From contig JAOALB010000069.1 of assembly GCA_025331125.1 (NCBI GenBank), positions 186,001 through 250,000 of the forward strand: a DNA stretch of 64,000 nucleotides, read 5' to 3'. The DNA comes from Mycogone perniciosa (lineage: Eukaryota > Ascomycota > Sordariomycetes > Hypocreales > Hypocreaceae). Of this stretch, positions 1-10,455 are shown one piece after another. The notes under the pieces were generated by a model, which saw nothing but the letters and a program-made list of their open reading frames with translations, made no database searches and was not told where the DNA came from. The translations under genes were made by a program, and so were the position numbers. How positions within the stretch are numbered: position 1 is the first letter of the stretch; each line of letters begins with the position of its first letter.

Positions 1-2
1 AA

Positions 3-1658
3 TTGTGCCCTGACCTGATTGCCCAGCATGTGGCGACCTGGAGAGAGGGAGACGACAAGTGGGCGTATCGTGATGATGCTGCAGCCAATATCGCCACCGA
101 CAAAGTCTCCCTTGACCCCTACCGGCTGCAATCAAGGAAGATCCTGGCTCTTGTGAAAGATGCACTACCTCATAACCTGCAAAAGGTGGAGAAAGCCAGC
201 ATCGATGAGGTCTACCTTGACCTCTCGGCTCAAGTCCACTCTGAGCTGTTGCGTCGCTTCCCGGAGCTGTCAAGCCCCCCTCCGTATGACGACACGGCTG
301 AAACACTCCCTCTTCCGTCTGTAGCTGCTCTGGATTGGCAAGCCGACGCCCTTGTGGACCTAGATGAGGAGGAAGAAGCGCTTGATCCAGACTGGGACGA
401 CGTGGCCATACTCATAGGCTCTGAGATTGTCCGCGACATTCGGGCACAAGTACGCGAGAAGCTGGGATACACATGCTCGGCAGGAATAGCGAATAACAAA
501 CTGCTCAGCAAGTTGGGCTCTGCTTTCAAGAAGCCCAACCAGCAGACTGTCGTGCGCAACCGGGCTATACAGGCGTTCCTTGCTGATATCAAGATTACCA
601 AGATGCGGAACTTGGGCGGCAAGCTAGGGGACCAGGTGGTTTCTACGTTTCAGACTGACAGCGTCAAGGAGCTTCTTGAAGTGCCATTGGAACAGATGAA
701 CGCAAAGCTTGGCGACGATACAGGTCTCTGGGTGTATAATACCATTCGCGGTATAGATCACAGTGAAGTTAACTCGCGGACACAGATTAAGTCTATGCTA
801 TCGGCCAAATCTTTTCGGCCATTCATCAATACACCAGAACAGGCGGTCAAATGGCTCAGGATCTTTGCTGGCGATATTTACTCTCGCTTAGTAGAAGAGG
901 GGATCTTGGAGCATAAGCGACGGCCGCGGACTATCAACCTGCATCACCGTCATGCTGGCCAGACACGGAGCAGACAGGGCCCCATCCCGTCGGCGAAGGT
1001 GCTGGATGAGCAAGTCCTTTTCAGCTTGGCTAAAGATCTGCTCTACCAGATCATCTCTGAGGGAAATGTCTGGCCTTGTGCGAATCTCAGTCTGAGCGTC
1101 GGTGGCTTCGAAGACGGAGTCAAAGGCAACATGGGCATTGGTGCCTTTCTTGTCAAGGAAGATGAGGCGGCCGCCTTGCGCGCTAGGTCTCCGAGCAGTC
1201 GCCCCACGTCCTCCACAGACCGACCGAGCAAGAAACCCCGGTCCGGTGAGGGGGGAATAGAGCGTTTCTTTGCCAGAAGGTCTCCTGTTGACCATGGCAC
1301 AGTCAATGGACAGGAACTGCTCAATGCAGGCTATGAATCCGGCACCGCACCGTCTGACGACGGCGCGATATTGGATGTCGAAGCCTCCACAGGAAGTTAC
1401 GAGGATCACCACGTCGCCATGTCTTGCTTCTTGTGTTCCAGATGCAATGCTCGCTTTGATGATGCTGCGTCACTACAAAGCCATGGGGATTGGCACTTTG
1501 CCAAAGACCTCCAAGACGAAGAACGTGTCAAGTCTGCATTCGCCGACCGCCCAGAGCCTTCCCGCAGTCAGATCCAAAAGGGACCGGGCGCATCCTCCAA
1601 ACGCGGCCGAGGGGGCGTAAAGCTAGAACAGGGGCAGAAACAGCTCAAGTTCGGGTGA
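3..1658 (+). CDS. rad30: DNA polymerase eta (Y family), 5'-truncated by window edge
   Basis: Translesion polymerase that copies past UV photoproducts in the nucleus. The frame is already open at the window edge, so the N-terminus (first catalytic Asp) lies upstream; 551 codons are visible. The Y-family palm motif SIDEVYLDL is at visible residues 66-74, followed by the conserved segment CSAGIANNKLLSKLGSAFKK (about 159-178), the helix-hairpin-helix thumb and the little-finger region. A C-terminal UBZ-type zinc finger, with a CxxC pair and HxxxH pair, lies near residues 473-503 and would bind mono-ubiquitinated PCNA. The protein ends in QKQLKFG, a PIP-box-like tail. No intron is needed in the visible part. 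The identification is very secure; only the start is missing. Confidence 0.95.
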   Translation: MCPDLIAQHVATWREGDDKWAYRDDAAANIATDKVSLDPYRLQSRKILALVKDALPHNLQKVEKASIDEVYLDLSAQVHSELLRRFPELSSPPPYDDTAETLPLPSVAALDWQADALVDLDEEEEALDPDWDDVAILIGSEIVRDIRAQVREKLGYTCSAGIANNKLLSKLGSAFKKPNQQTVVRNRAIQAFLADIKITKMRNLGGKLGDQVVSTFQTDSVKELLEVPLEQMNAKLGDDTGLWVYNTIRGIDHSEVNSRTQIKSMLSAKSFRPFINTPEQAVKWLRIFAGDIYSRLVEEGILEHKRRPRTINLHHRHAGQTRSRQGPIPSAKVLDEQVLFSLAKDLLYQIISEGNVWPCANLSLSVGGFEDGVKGNMGIGAFLVKEDEAAALRARSPSSRPTSSTDRPSKKPRSGEGGIERFFARRSPVDHGTVNGQELLNAGYESGTAPSDDGAILDVEASTGSYEDHHVAMSCFLCSRCNARFDDAASLQSHGDWHFAKDLQDEERVKSAFADRPEPSRSQIQKGPGASSKRGRGGVKLEQGQKQLKFG

Positions 1659-4640
1659 GTAGGAATTGATCCTGTAGGGCACTGACTATCGCGTGGATCT
1701 ACATACTACGTATTGCACGAAGTTGAGCATTGCCGCCTTTCAACAGATGCGGTGAGCCGATGGCTTTGCAGCATTGTTAACCAACATGCCATAGTGACGA
1801 ATGGAGTCCCATGGGGTCCACAGTCGACGACAGATTCCTTGTATTTCGTACCTGTGCCTGTTTAACGCACTCCGCGCATAGGTGCATGCGCTGGACTTTG
1901 CATGGCAAGTGTTTATTGCCTTGGACCGGGCCAACCAAGCAGGAATGGGGTCGTCATCTATTGCATGTGATGATTGCTCAACAGCAAGGGCGGTCTCAGA
2001 GGCAATATGGGTCCAATTGCGATAAAAGAAAATATCGGGCTGTAATATCACAAACGCGCAAGTCCACTGGTTCCGTCCGCAGGCCTACTTGGTACATAGG
2101 CGCCCTATGCGGTCTTGAATCATTCGTGAGACAACTATCGGCACCCCCTCAGGAATATGATGCTTCCCAGGCGGTCCGGCGAATTGGGGACGTTAGGCTC
2201 GATCGATCGGCTTACCCCGGAAAGTACATACAGTATAGTATGTACCTCGTACCTACATGCTACAGCAGTTGGACGGAGAGCGACAGACGAACAAGCAGCG
2301 GGTCGCAGCCGGACCCACAAGCACAGCAGAGGATGCGTAACGCCATGAGGCAATACACGCATAAACAAATGCCATGGTGATCTGGGCAAGTGGTTGCTCG
2401 CCATTCATGAGCTGAGGTGTGTGGCAAAGAGGGAGGTGGGACGAACAGCTACGGCGATTGTTGATTGGCTAGATGGCTTGGGCCGCCAGTGGATGGCAAA
2501 TGGACGTTGGGCTCCAACTGGCAAGGCATTGATACCCAACCACCAAGCAAGCGGGATGGCGTCAAGGGTGTCCACGCCGATGAGGTAATGTAACGGGCTC
2601 GAGGTGTGAAACACGTTGTGTCGCTACTCTGGCTAGAGGCGCACCTGACGCCAGAATTCGCAACCTCCTCTTCGAACGCAGCCACTGCAATTGGACAAGC
2701 CGGCTGCAGGAGTGGCCCCAACAGAACAACCCACGCATGTTCTGACGGGCGGACCGAACCTGCACTCGAAGATTGTTTGCGACAGGATCCAACAGATGTG
2801 TACTGGTGAGGTTTGTTTGACGAGCATGAGGAGAAAATGACGACGTGTCTGTCGGTTTCGCGAGTGGTATAAAGTGAAGGGCGATTCTGTTGGTCTTGGG
2901 ATGATGCATCACTTCAGGCCCTTGCCCCTCTGAAATATCGATCCCACCCTGTACTGTAACTGTTTGGTTTTCCCCGTCTTGTATTGTTTCACCGGTTTCA
3001 CCAAGACCATCTTTGTTGACTGCCATAGGGCAGACTCCGACAGCAGGAACACTATCCTCACCACAAGACGTGTGCAGAAAAGCATTATTTGCTACAACCC
3101 CAAGCGTGGGCCCCCAAATTAATACCTCCAGTTCGTCCTGAGGTTGTTGCGCTGGATGGCCTATTAAACCTTTAAAGCCAGCCGCGTCAACCTATTACTA
3201 CGCGAATTTCTTTCAGTTCAAGATTGCCCGAGTTTCGATATCCTTTAGCTCTCTCCCTCTCTCTCTTTCTCTTGGCGGTAATTCACATCGTTATTATAAT
3301 CGCCTCTCCTTGAGTTGTCCATCACGCGGGTACTCTTGGACTCGGTAGCACTTTGTATTTGCGGGGACTTGTCTGTCAGCAGTGCGCTGTCACATCAGCC
3401 CCATTCAGAGTCATCGGCAAATTTGACTCAACAAGGTCAGGCCAGATCTGCTCCGACCCGACACCGACTATTAGTAGTACAGCCATCACAGAGACAAAAG
3501 ACAAAGGAAAGAAAGAGAAGAAAAAAAGGAGACATTTTCTTTCTCTGTGCGTCTTTCCCCCCCTGCGTGCATCGGGAAAGACCGAGACGGCCAAAAGAAA
3601 AGAGTAAAGAAAAAAGAGAGGGACAAGGAGCACATAAAAACCCCCCCACGAGAAGGGTACGATACGGGACGTTGCAACGCTGACGGGCGGGAATCGTGTG
3701 GAGACTTCGTTCAGTTCAGCCCAGCGAGACAGCAGGCGAGACAACAGGCCGCCACCCGCGAGGCCACATTCACGAGGCCTTGGTCTCGGTAGCGGTATTA
3801 GAGGCCACACAAGAAATCCCACCCATTGCGGTGTCAGAATTCGCTCCCACGCAAGGACGAATATCCAATAGACGCTCTATCCGGGACCCCGCCAGGCCAT
3901 TGGACGGGACCGTGTTGCCCTTTGCAGCGACGTGCAGCGCGGCCCAACCATCTTTGCAAGGCGGCGGCAACGTCTGGTGTGTTGAAAGGCAGAAGCGTCA
4001 GGCGCCCAGACAAACGGCCCCAAAGCCCAACGCAGCGCGCAGAGAGATAGGCAGAGATAGGCAGAGATAGGCAGAGAGCGGCCGAGAGTCCTCGGGAGGC
4101 GAGTCAGAGCCAGAGTCAGAGTCAGCAGGTCCTGTCCATCCAATCCAGCCAGGCAGCCGATCCTCATCTTCCAGTCGCCACTGGCCACTCACTGCGCAGC
4201 GCTGCACTGTACATACTGCACTGCACTGCACTGCAGCACCGCACAGGGAGCCTAGGGGGTACAGCATACTCGTAGGAGACAGGGGACACACAGGGGACAC
4301 AGGGCGCCTGCAACAGGGAAACGGCCCGTGGAATCTTAGCCACAGCATCTAAAATCAAGCTATCACCACCAGCCAGCGTCTGGACTGCTCTGGGTTTTCT
4401 CGCCCGTTCGCCCCACCCCACCACCTGCGGCCACCTCGCATCACACGCTCATCCGCCCGCCTCTTTCTCTTCGTCCTCCCAACAACGTTCGCCCTCTTTT
4501 TCTTTCTTCTCTCCTCTCCTCGTGAACACCCACCCTTCTATCTGGTGTGTTCTCTGCAGCCGACTCGACCCCCTGTCTGTGCATCCATTTTTACCATCTG
4601 TCACATTTTTATTCATTAGTCCGCCAACCGGAGGTCCGAC
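1659..4640. other. Long intergenic region, no supported gene
   Basis: About 3 kb between rad30 and the rfeG-like gene. Several overlapping open frames of 60-190 codons occur on both strands, but none shows a recognisable motif, consistent codon use or a splice-linked continuation. The right part becomes pyrimidine-rich, as fungal leaders often are, so it probably holds the promoter and a long 5' leader of the rfeG-like gene. Small tandem repeats are listed separately. Confidence 0.6.
4041..4076. repeat. Short tandem repeat, 10-bp unit
   Basis: Three to four tandem copies of a GCAGAGATAG-type unit. A second microsatellite, four copies of CTGCA, follows at 4216-4235. Both lie upstream of the rfeG-like gene. 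Confidence 0.85.
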
Positions 4641-4649
4641 TCCTCTGTT

Positions 4650-4791
4650 CCATTCTTCCCTCTCTTCTCTCTCTCTCCCCCTCTCCCTCGCTCTCGCTCT
4701 CGCGCTCTCTCTTCTTCCCTATTCTCGCTCTTCACTATCGCACCCTTCGGCCTCTTTATCTCATCGTCGCCGAACTTCCACCACCATCGCC
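4650..4791 (+). promoter_or_regulatory. CT-rich leader upstream of the rfeG-like gene
   Basis: A long CT tract (densest at 4660-4740) runs up to the ATG at 4792. Pyrimidine tracts of this kind are typical of promoters and 5' leaders of well-expressed filamentous fungal genes. The transcription start cannot be fixed from sequence alone. Confidence 0.5.
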
Positions 4792-6081
4792 ATGTCGCGA
4801 CCCACTACCACTACCCGGCAGAACGAATATTTCGTCCCCCGCGATGGCATCGACCGCGAAGTCATCTCGGCTGACATCTGCCGCTACCTGGGCAATGACG
4901 CCCTGGTGCGGCCGGGACACTATGAGGTATGCCGGCGGCGCATCGCCTCTTCACGTCGCCAATTGCGCGACCATCGCCCCTTTCGCGTCCGAGTCGCTCA
5001 CCGTGCATTGCAACAGAACCCGCAAACCGGCCAGCCCGTGCAAGGCTACTACATTACCGCCTACAGGAACTTGACGACCGTGAGTCTTCCCCCGTCTCCA
5101 TGTTCTGGAGTGACCTGCTGAGACACAACCCCTCCATGTAGGCCATGATCGAGGACCTGAAAGCCGACTCCGCACGATGGGACAGAGAACGGCGCGCTCA
5201 GACGGCGCGCAGCACCAGCGGAGGTACCATCGCCTCCAAAGATGCCTCTTACGCCGCTTCGAGACCAGTTGCATCTAACCCGCCTACAGTCCAGTACCGC
5301 TACTCTGAGACCCACCAGTCTCGCCAGCACCATGGTCCCACGGAGCCCCCTTACCGAGAAGACCCATATGCTCGTGATGCTGCCTATGATGCTCCCAGAT
5401 ATCCAGGAACTGGCGCCTCGGGCTACAATGGCGCTTCTGGCCCTTACCAGCAACAACCCCCGCCGCAGGGCTATGCTGCTCCCCCCAGTGGTGGTGCGTA
5501 TGGTAACAGCTATCAGCCCCCCCCTCAGCAGTCCCCCGGACCCCCAGACGCCAGATATGCCAATGCGCCCCAGGGCGGCGCCATCATGAACCAGGGATAC
5601 CAGGGCCAGGATGCGCCCTATGTTTCCACTGGAGCCAACATGCCGCCCAGGAATTATCCCGGTGATCCGTATGCTGGCAACCGCACTGCGTCATCCGTTG
5701 CTCCTCAGCAACCCGTATATGCTACTGCACCTCCTTCCCAGGCAGGATATCCCGCTCCTAGTTACCCCTACCCTAACCAGGCCCCTGCCGGCGCCTCAGG
5801 CTACGCCATGCAGCCTCAAGACCCCTTCTTCGGTCGAGGTGCGTCTCCCAACACGAACGACTATCCTCCCAAGCCGTCCGATTTGAGTCCCACGATCTGA
5901 TTTTGTAGCTTCCCCAGCAGGCCAAACATCTCAACCACCACAAGGATATGCCTCCTATGAAGAAACTCCCCCGACTCGCTCTTCTGCCACCCCAGCAGAT
6001 CAGACACCACCCAGGGAATCAAGTCGTCTTAGTGACCGGGAAGGCGAAAGAGTCCATCGGCCCCCTCCTCCCCGTCGTTAA
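4792..6081 (+). CDS. rfeG: RfeG-like putative transcription factor, four exons
   Basis: Resembles the fungal proteins annotated as RfeG; the molecular role is poorly known. My model joins 4792-4926, 5017-5079, 5142-5838 and 5909-6081 (about 355 aa). The N-terminus holds the conserved core (EYFVPRDGIDREVI, ADICRYLGNDALVRPG, YYITAYRNLTT, MIEDLKADSARW). The rest is a Pro/Gln/Tyr/Gly-rich disordered region ending in RPPPPRR. Intron 1 is 90 nt and stop-free, so retention would insert 30 basic residues in frame. Skipping removal of the last intron (5839-5908) would instead stop at 5898-5900. The spliced tail is preferred because it stays open for 56 more codons with the same low-complexity composition. 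Donors are GTATGC, GTGAGT and GTGCGT. Confidence 0.82.
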
Positions 6082-8366
6082 TGCTTTCCTAGGACCATGA
6101 CCATGAATAACCATGTCTGTCTTATGGGATCTCACGAGCTGGATGTCTTGTGAGAGTGAGTTGATTTCTTGATCTAATCTCTGGGCCATGATGGACTTCA
6201 ACCGCCCCCCGGATTTTGGTGTTTTTGCATCTCCTTGTACCCTGAGGATGATGTCCTGGGCCTGCTCTGGTGATTACCAATTGGATTTTACAAACTCATG
6301 GGCCACGGAACTCTAGACTGGATGGCCGCTTTCCAGCTGCTATGCCAATCTTCTAGGACCCTGGAACGAAGTCCATTGGATACTACGCCAATTTCGACCT
6401 GTTTTTTTGGACACATTTGCCGATACTACGGAGTATTTCCTTTCGTGCTACGCATGCCATTTTTTGGTCTTTGACAATGTTGCCTTGCTGTGGATGGGTC
6501 ATTTGAGTTTGATGTTGTCGGCTGCATTTGCGGCCATGGATGAAATAACGTTGCATATGTTTGATAACTAGCATCCGGCGCATGGTGGGAAAAGAGGAGC
6601 ATATCTACGTGCTTCTTGGGGTGGTGGACTGTTTTCTTTTTTCGTCTTGCTGTTTGCGAACCTTGCTGCCCGGACCGGCCGTGGGTGGAGTTTTTTTGCG
6701 TTTGTCCGGAACTGGTTCTCCTTGGCTATCGCTGTGCTTCTTAGCCAGTCTCGGTCTCTTGATGACGATGCCAATGGTTTCATTAATAGAGCAGCAGGGC
6801 CGCACCCGGGCAGCAAGGTGAGTTTTATGGTTTGTATATATTAGCCATAACCTGTTGAAAGGATTCTCTCTTCCGTTTTAATCATTCTATTTCCCTTCAT
6901 GTGTCTCCTCTATGGATCGTTACCGTGGAAATGACTTGAAGTTTCTGGGTCGAACTGACAGCAGCTTTCCTCTTGGTCATCTGGGCAATATCTCCCGGAC
7001 TCATTGACTTGTTGTTGAGTGTAGGTGAGCACCATCTGGATTATATGAACAGCCAACCCCCAAGCACTCTGGAATCTCCATTTGGATTATTACTGTCATG
7101 GAGCCAAACTTGGATGTTTCAACTACCTCAATCTGGGCAACTCAGCACTGCAAGTTGTACAGTCCCATAGGCCCTTCATTTTGGAGTTCATGTACTCAAG
7201 GTCCTATTAGTTGTGCACAACGGATTTATACGGTCAGTGCGGCATTCAGTACTGGGGAAAGATCCTTTTGCTGTCCGCATTTAAGTTTGGTCATCGCCTC
7301 TGAGAACACAAGTGTCCGATTTTCGGTTGCGACATTTTTTACATTCGTATGACACTTTAAGTTTGGTCCCAGCAACATTTGGAGCGTGTGACAGCACAGT
7401 ATTCCAGGACTTTTCCCTCATGGACGACACCCCTTGACCGCTCAATCCCTTTTCATTCACTTTGTTGGACCCGACCACTCCCATACTTGGAGGTATTCAC
7501 GACTCAGAATCTACGTTAGACACGATTATTCCTATGGCTCCTTGTGGTTTCACCAATATTACTTTAGACACGCAGCTGCTACCAAGTACAACGTTAATGC
7601 CATGATCCTCTTCAAGACGGCAACGAAGCGACATGAAGGACCTAGACTTTGGCCTTATCGGCTCGACTGATGGACGATGGAGCCCACCGGATCTGGACGG
7701 GAGTGCACTGTGGGTCGTCTACAGACATTGGCATTGGACTTGGGAGGACGAGCATGGGCAGGGTTATTTGGAATCTTGTGTGTTTGGTGGTACTTGTTCA
7801 CAGTCGTTGGTTGAGATTGAGAAGTTCATGTACAAGGATTGGAGTTTTGGAAAATATACGATCAAACACACCCTCACCACCTATGGTCAAATTATCCAGT
7901 AGATGTTGACTGTTATGTACATGCCAAACCAGCCAACCCAGCCAACCCATGCCACAACAACCTGAATGGATATGAATCTAACACCTGACCCGGACAGCAT
8001 CAGTAGGATCAGTATTGGGCGCCAATGATTCTGTCAAATGTGTGACAAATACTGAACGGGAGGGGAGGGAGGCTGTGAAGAATTTTTCTTTGGTGAGAAG
8101 TAAGGGCTAGATTCAGGAGGGATTCGTGCTGTGAACAGTGTTCAGACGGGCCAAAGGTAGAATAAAAAATGAGTATGCGACGCAAGCACTCCTGGTATCC
8201 GTATGGGTATTAGAGTGCTGTTGTGCAGATAACACCACATGGCGTAAGCGAGTAGGCCTAGATTCTGGAGTATCTTAAGTTGAGGCTATGCATCTAGCAT
8301 TTCTGTTCTGCAGTGCAGGTGTTTGTCGAGTATGCTCAACCAGAGCTTAATTCCAAAGCACTGTGA
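6082..8366. other. Intergenic region, no supported gene
   Basis: About 2.3 kb without a recognisable gene. Open frames up to about 90 codons (for example 7633-7902) lack motifs and overlap other equally weak frames. A TACTACGGAGTA palindrome lies at 6424-6435. Confidence 0.6.
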
Positions 8367-8374
8367 TATATAAA
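8367..8374 (+). promoter_or_regulatory. TATA box of the secreted-protein gene
   Basis: TATATAAA followed by GG, about 100 bp before the ATG at 8474. The spacing and the strong start context (CAAAATGAAG) fit a regulated fungal promoter. Confidence 0.5.
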
Positions 8375-8473
8375 GGCCAGCAGACAGAGGCTTGTATTTG
8401 CCCTGTGATTCTATATCTTCACACACAGTAAACAGAGAAAAGAACGAAATTCTCGCCCTCATCACTGCCCAAA

Positions 8474-9214
8474 ATGAAGCTGTCCGTAGCAGCAGTTGTT
8501 ACGGCTACATGTCTCAGCACATTATCGAGTGCCGTAGTCGTCGAACGGGGCCTCGCTGATGGCATCTACACAATCAAGCAAGACGAAGCACACCAACAAA
8601 AACAACAGTCAAATAGCAAAAGCATTGCGAGTCGCAAGTCTCTCAAATCTCGCGGGCTGGATCTCTGGGCCAAGCCGGATTTCCCCCCCTGGCCAGAATA
8701 CTCAGTGCCACTGCCCATTAACGGCTACGGATGTAACGACAAGTACGGCGACCTCAACCAAACAGACTACAAGGTGGCCGTGTTTAACCTCAACAAATTC
8801 TGCGACTTGTTCGACGTCTCGCCTCGCGGCATGTACATCTCCGTGGTGGGCCAGGTGATGGTGTACGTGTGCGCGTACGGACAGCTGCAGCATTGCCATC
8901 ACTACGAGTGGGAGGAGGCGGAGTTGGCCATTGATGCGGCGTGTGGGGAGAGGGGGCAGGGATATGTAAGGATGGACGAGTGGGATAAGAGGTATGGTAG
9001 GGGGCATGTTGGGACGGAGGTTTGTGAGGAGTTGAATAAGGGGACGGGGAGGAGTTATATGATTGATTCGCAGCCGTTTTGGGTGAATGGGGATATGTAT
9101 GAGGCGTGGAAGACGGGGACATCGACGAAGGGGAGGAAGGGCCAGGCAGAGAAGGAGGGAAAAGAGAAGGAGAAGGAGAAGGAGAAGGGGGAAGCGAAGG
9201 AAAAGGGGGAGTGA
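8474..9214 (+). CDS. Small secreted cysteine-containing protein with Lys/Glu tail
   Basis: I do not recognise the family. The 246-residue protein starts with a classical signal peptide (residues 1-20, hydrophobic, ending Ser-Ser-Ala). A Gln/Lys/Ser-rich stretch follows, then a folded-looking core from about residue 65 to 215. The core has six cysteines spread as three likely disulfides (near residues 82, 104, 129, 137, 150 and 176) and many Tyr, Trp and Gly. The last 30 residues are a near-pure Lys/Glu/Gly tail. No membrane segment follows the signal, so secretion is likely; an effector, lectin-like or antimicrobial role is possible but unproven. Codon use becomes strongly G/A-biased after about 8940. 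Single exon; the start is fixed by the signal peptide and the Kozak-like context. Confidence 0.75.
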   Translation: MKLSVAAVVTATCLSTLSSAVVVERGLADGIYTIKQDEAHQQKQQSNSKSIASRKSLKSRGLDLWAKPDFPPWPEYSVPLPINGYGCNDKYGDLNQTDYKVAVFNLNKFCDLFDVSPRGMYISVVGQVMVYVCAYGQLQHCHHYEWEEAELAIDAACGERGQGYVRMDEWDKRYGRGHVGTEVCEELNKGTGRSYMIDSQPFWVNGDMYEAWKTGTSTKGRKGQAEKEGKEKEKEKEKGEAKEKGE

Positions 9215-10455
9215 ATTTGGCTGTCGAGCTTCTTTCTGTCTGGCCATTTGATATATATTGGGTTACTTGGCTCTCTATCTTGAGAAGCTGGCCTTTGGTG
9301 TTGAGGTGACGGCTCTGTCTGTCCATGGATATGGATTATATCGACTATCCTTGGAGTCGCTACTACTAGTACTGCATACTACAGGTAGTAATAATTTTTG
9401 CTCAATGTACTTTGTACCGTGGACTATTACGGAGTGTGCTCCGTATCGTGACATAATATGGCATGCTCTGCCGCAGTTTAGCCGCCTCGGAGGTATTTCA
9501 CAGAGGAATGCTAACGGTGGCTGAGATAATTTCCTTTAGCCTCATCACGAAACTTGGTAATAAGTGCTAATACTACCTAGTATCCGTAGTAATAATAATC
9601 GTGAACCAAGGAGGCCTTGAAGCAGTGCCGGAATGTGCTGTAAATATTACAGTTCTCGGTAATTCTTATTAAAAAAAACACAAGGAACTCTCCCCGTTTG
9701 GAGGCACATGGTAATCGTACATAACAGTGCTGAGAGTACTCCGTACTCCGTATAAGTATAGCGGATTCGGTACCTGTCAGTGTCAGTGTCACCCACTCAC
9801 TCACTGACTTGTGGCGTGTAGTGCAGTTCTGCCCTAGTGACTTTTGGCCTGACCTAATAATTAACGATGGGAGGAGGTCCCTGAGGGTTTGCTGGGCGCC
9901 TACTGGCTGGTGCATGTGCCAGGCCCATTCACCTATTTGCTGCAAATCAAATCCAGATCACAGACACAGAGCGAGGGAAAGAGAAAAAAAAAAAGCGTCG
10001 ATCCCAGACCCCCCAATCCACCTCCCATATTATCGATCACATCACATCACATCACCACCACCACCACAGACAGCTCTTATCACTGCGCACCGTCTCTCCA
10101 TATTTTTGTTTTGTTCTTATTTGCCTGGCTCAGGCTTGTTTCTATTTATTTGTCGTCTTGATTATTACGGCAGAGACGGACAAGACAAGACAGACAGTCG
10201 CACAGACAGACAGACAGTCTGCTGACTGATCGATCCCTGGATTTATTTAATTATTTATCCATTTGTTTATCGGGTGCTCGATAGGTGATGCCCCGCCATC
10301 GGGTCCTCCCAACCTAACGATCCAGTCAAAACTAAAGTAGCCCGACTTTCTCTTCCTCTCGCGCCCGCCACCAGAACGACGACAGCACCACAACTCGCCC
10401 AGTTGTCGTCTGCCTTCTTCGCTATACCCTCCCTCCCTCCTCCTCCCCGCAAGCC
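9215..10455. other. Intergenic region with microsatellites, upstream of the importin gene
   Basis: No gene supported. It contains an inverted TACGGAG-tgtg-CTCCGTA at 9428-9445, two overlapping TACTCCGTA at 9737-9752, an ATCAC/CCA microsatellite at 10036-10067, and GACA-type repeats at 10170-10220. The last 100 bp are pyrimidine-rich and likely form the importin promoter and leader. Confidence 0.6.

Noticed and set aside
2562..3026. 154-codon minus-strand open frame upstream of the rfeG-like gene
   Set aside because: No recognisable motif, overlaps other frames of similar length, and composition looks like translated intergenic DNA.
3315..5121. Several plus-strand open frames in the CT-rich leader of the rfeG-like gene
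   Set aside because: They translate pyrimidine repeats into Ser/Leu/Pro/Arg runs; the 4522-5121 frame merely runs into the true exon 1.
7633..7902. 89-codon plus frame with many Trp and Tyr
   Set aside because: A second overlapping frame is equally long; no family, signal or splice context supports it.
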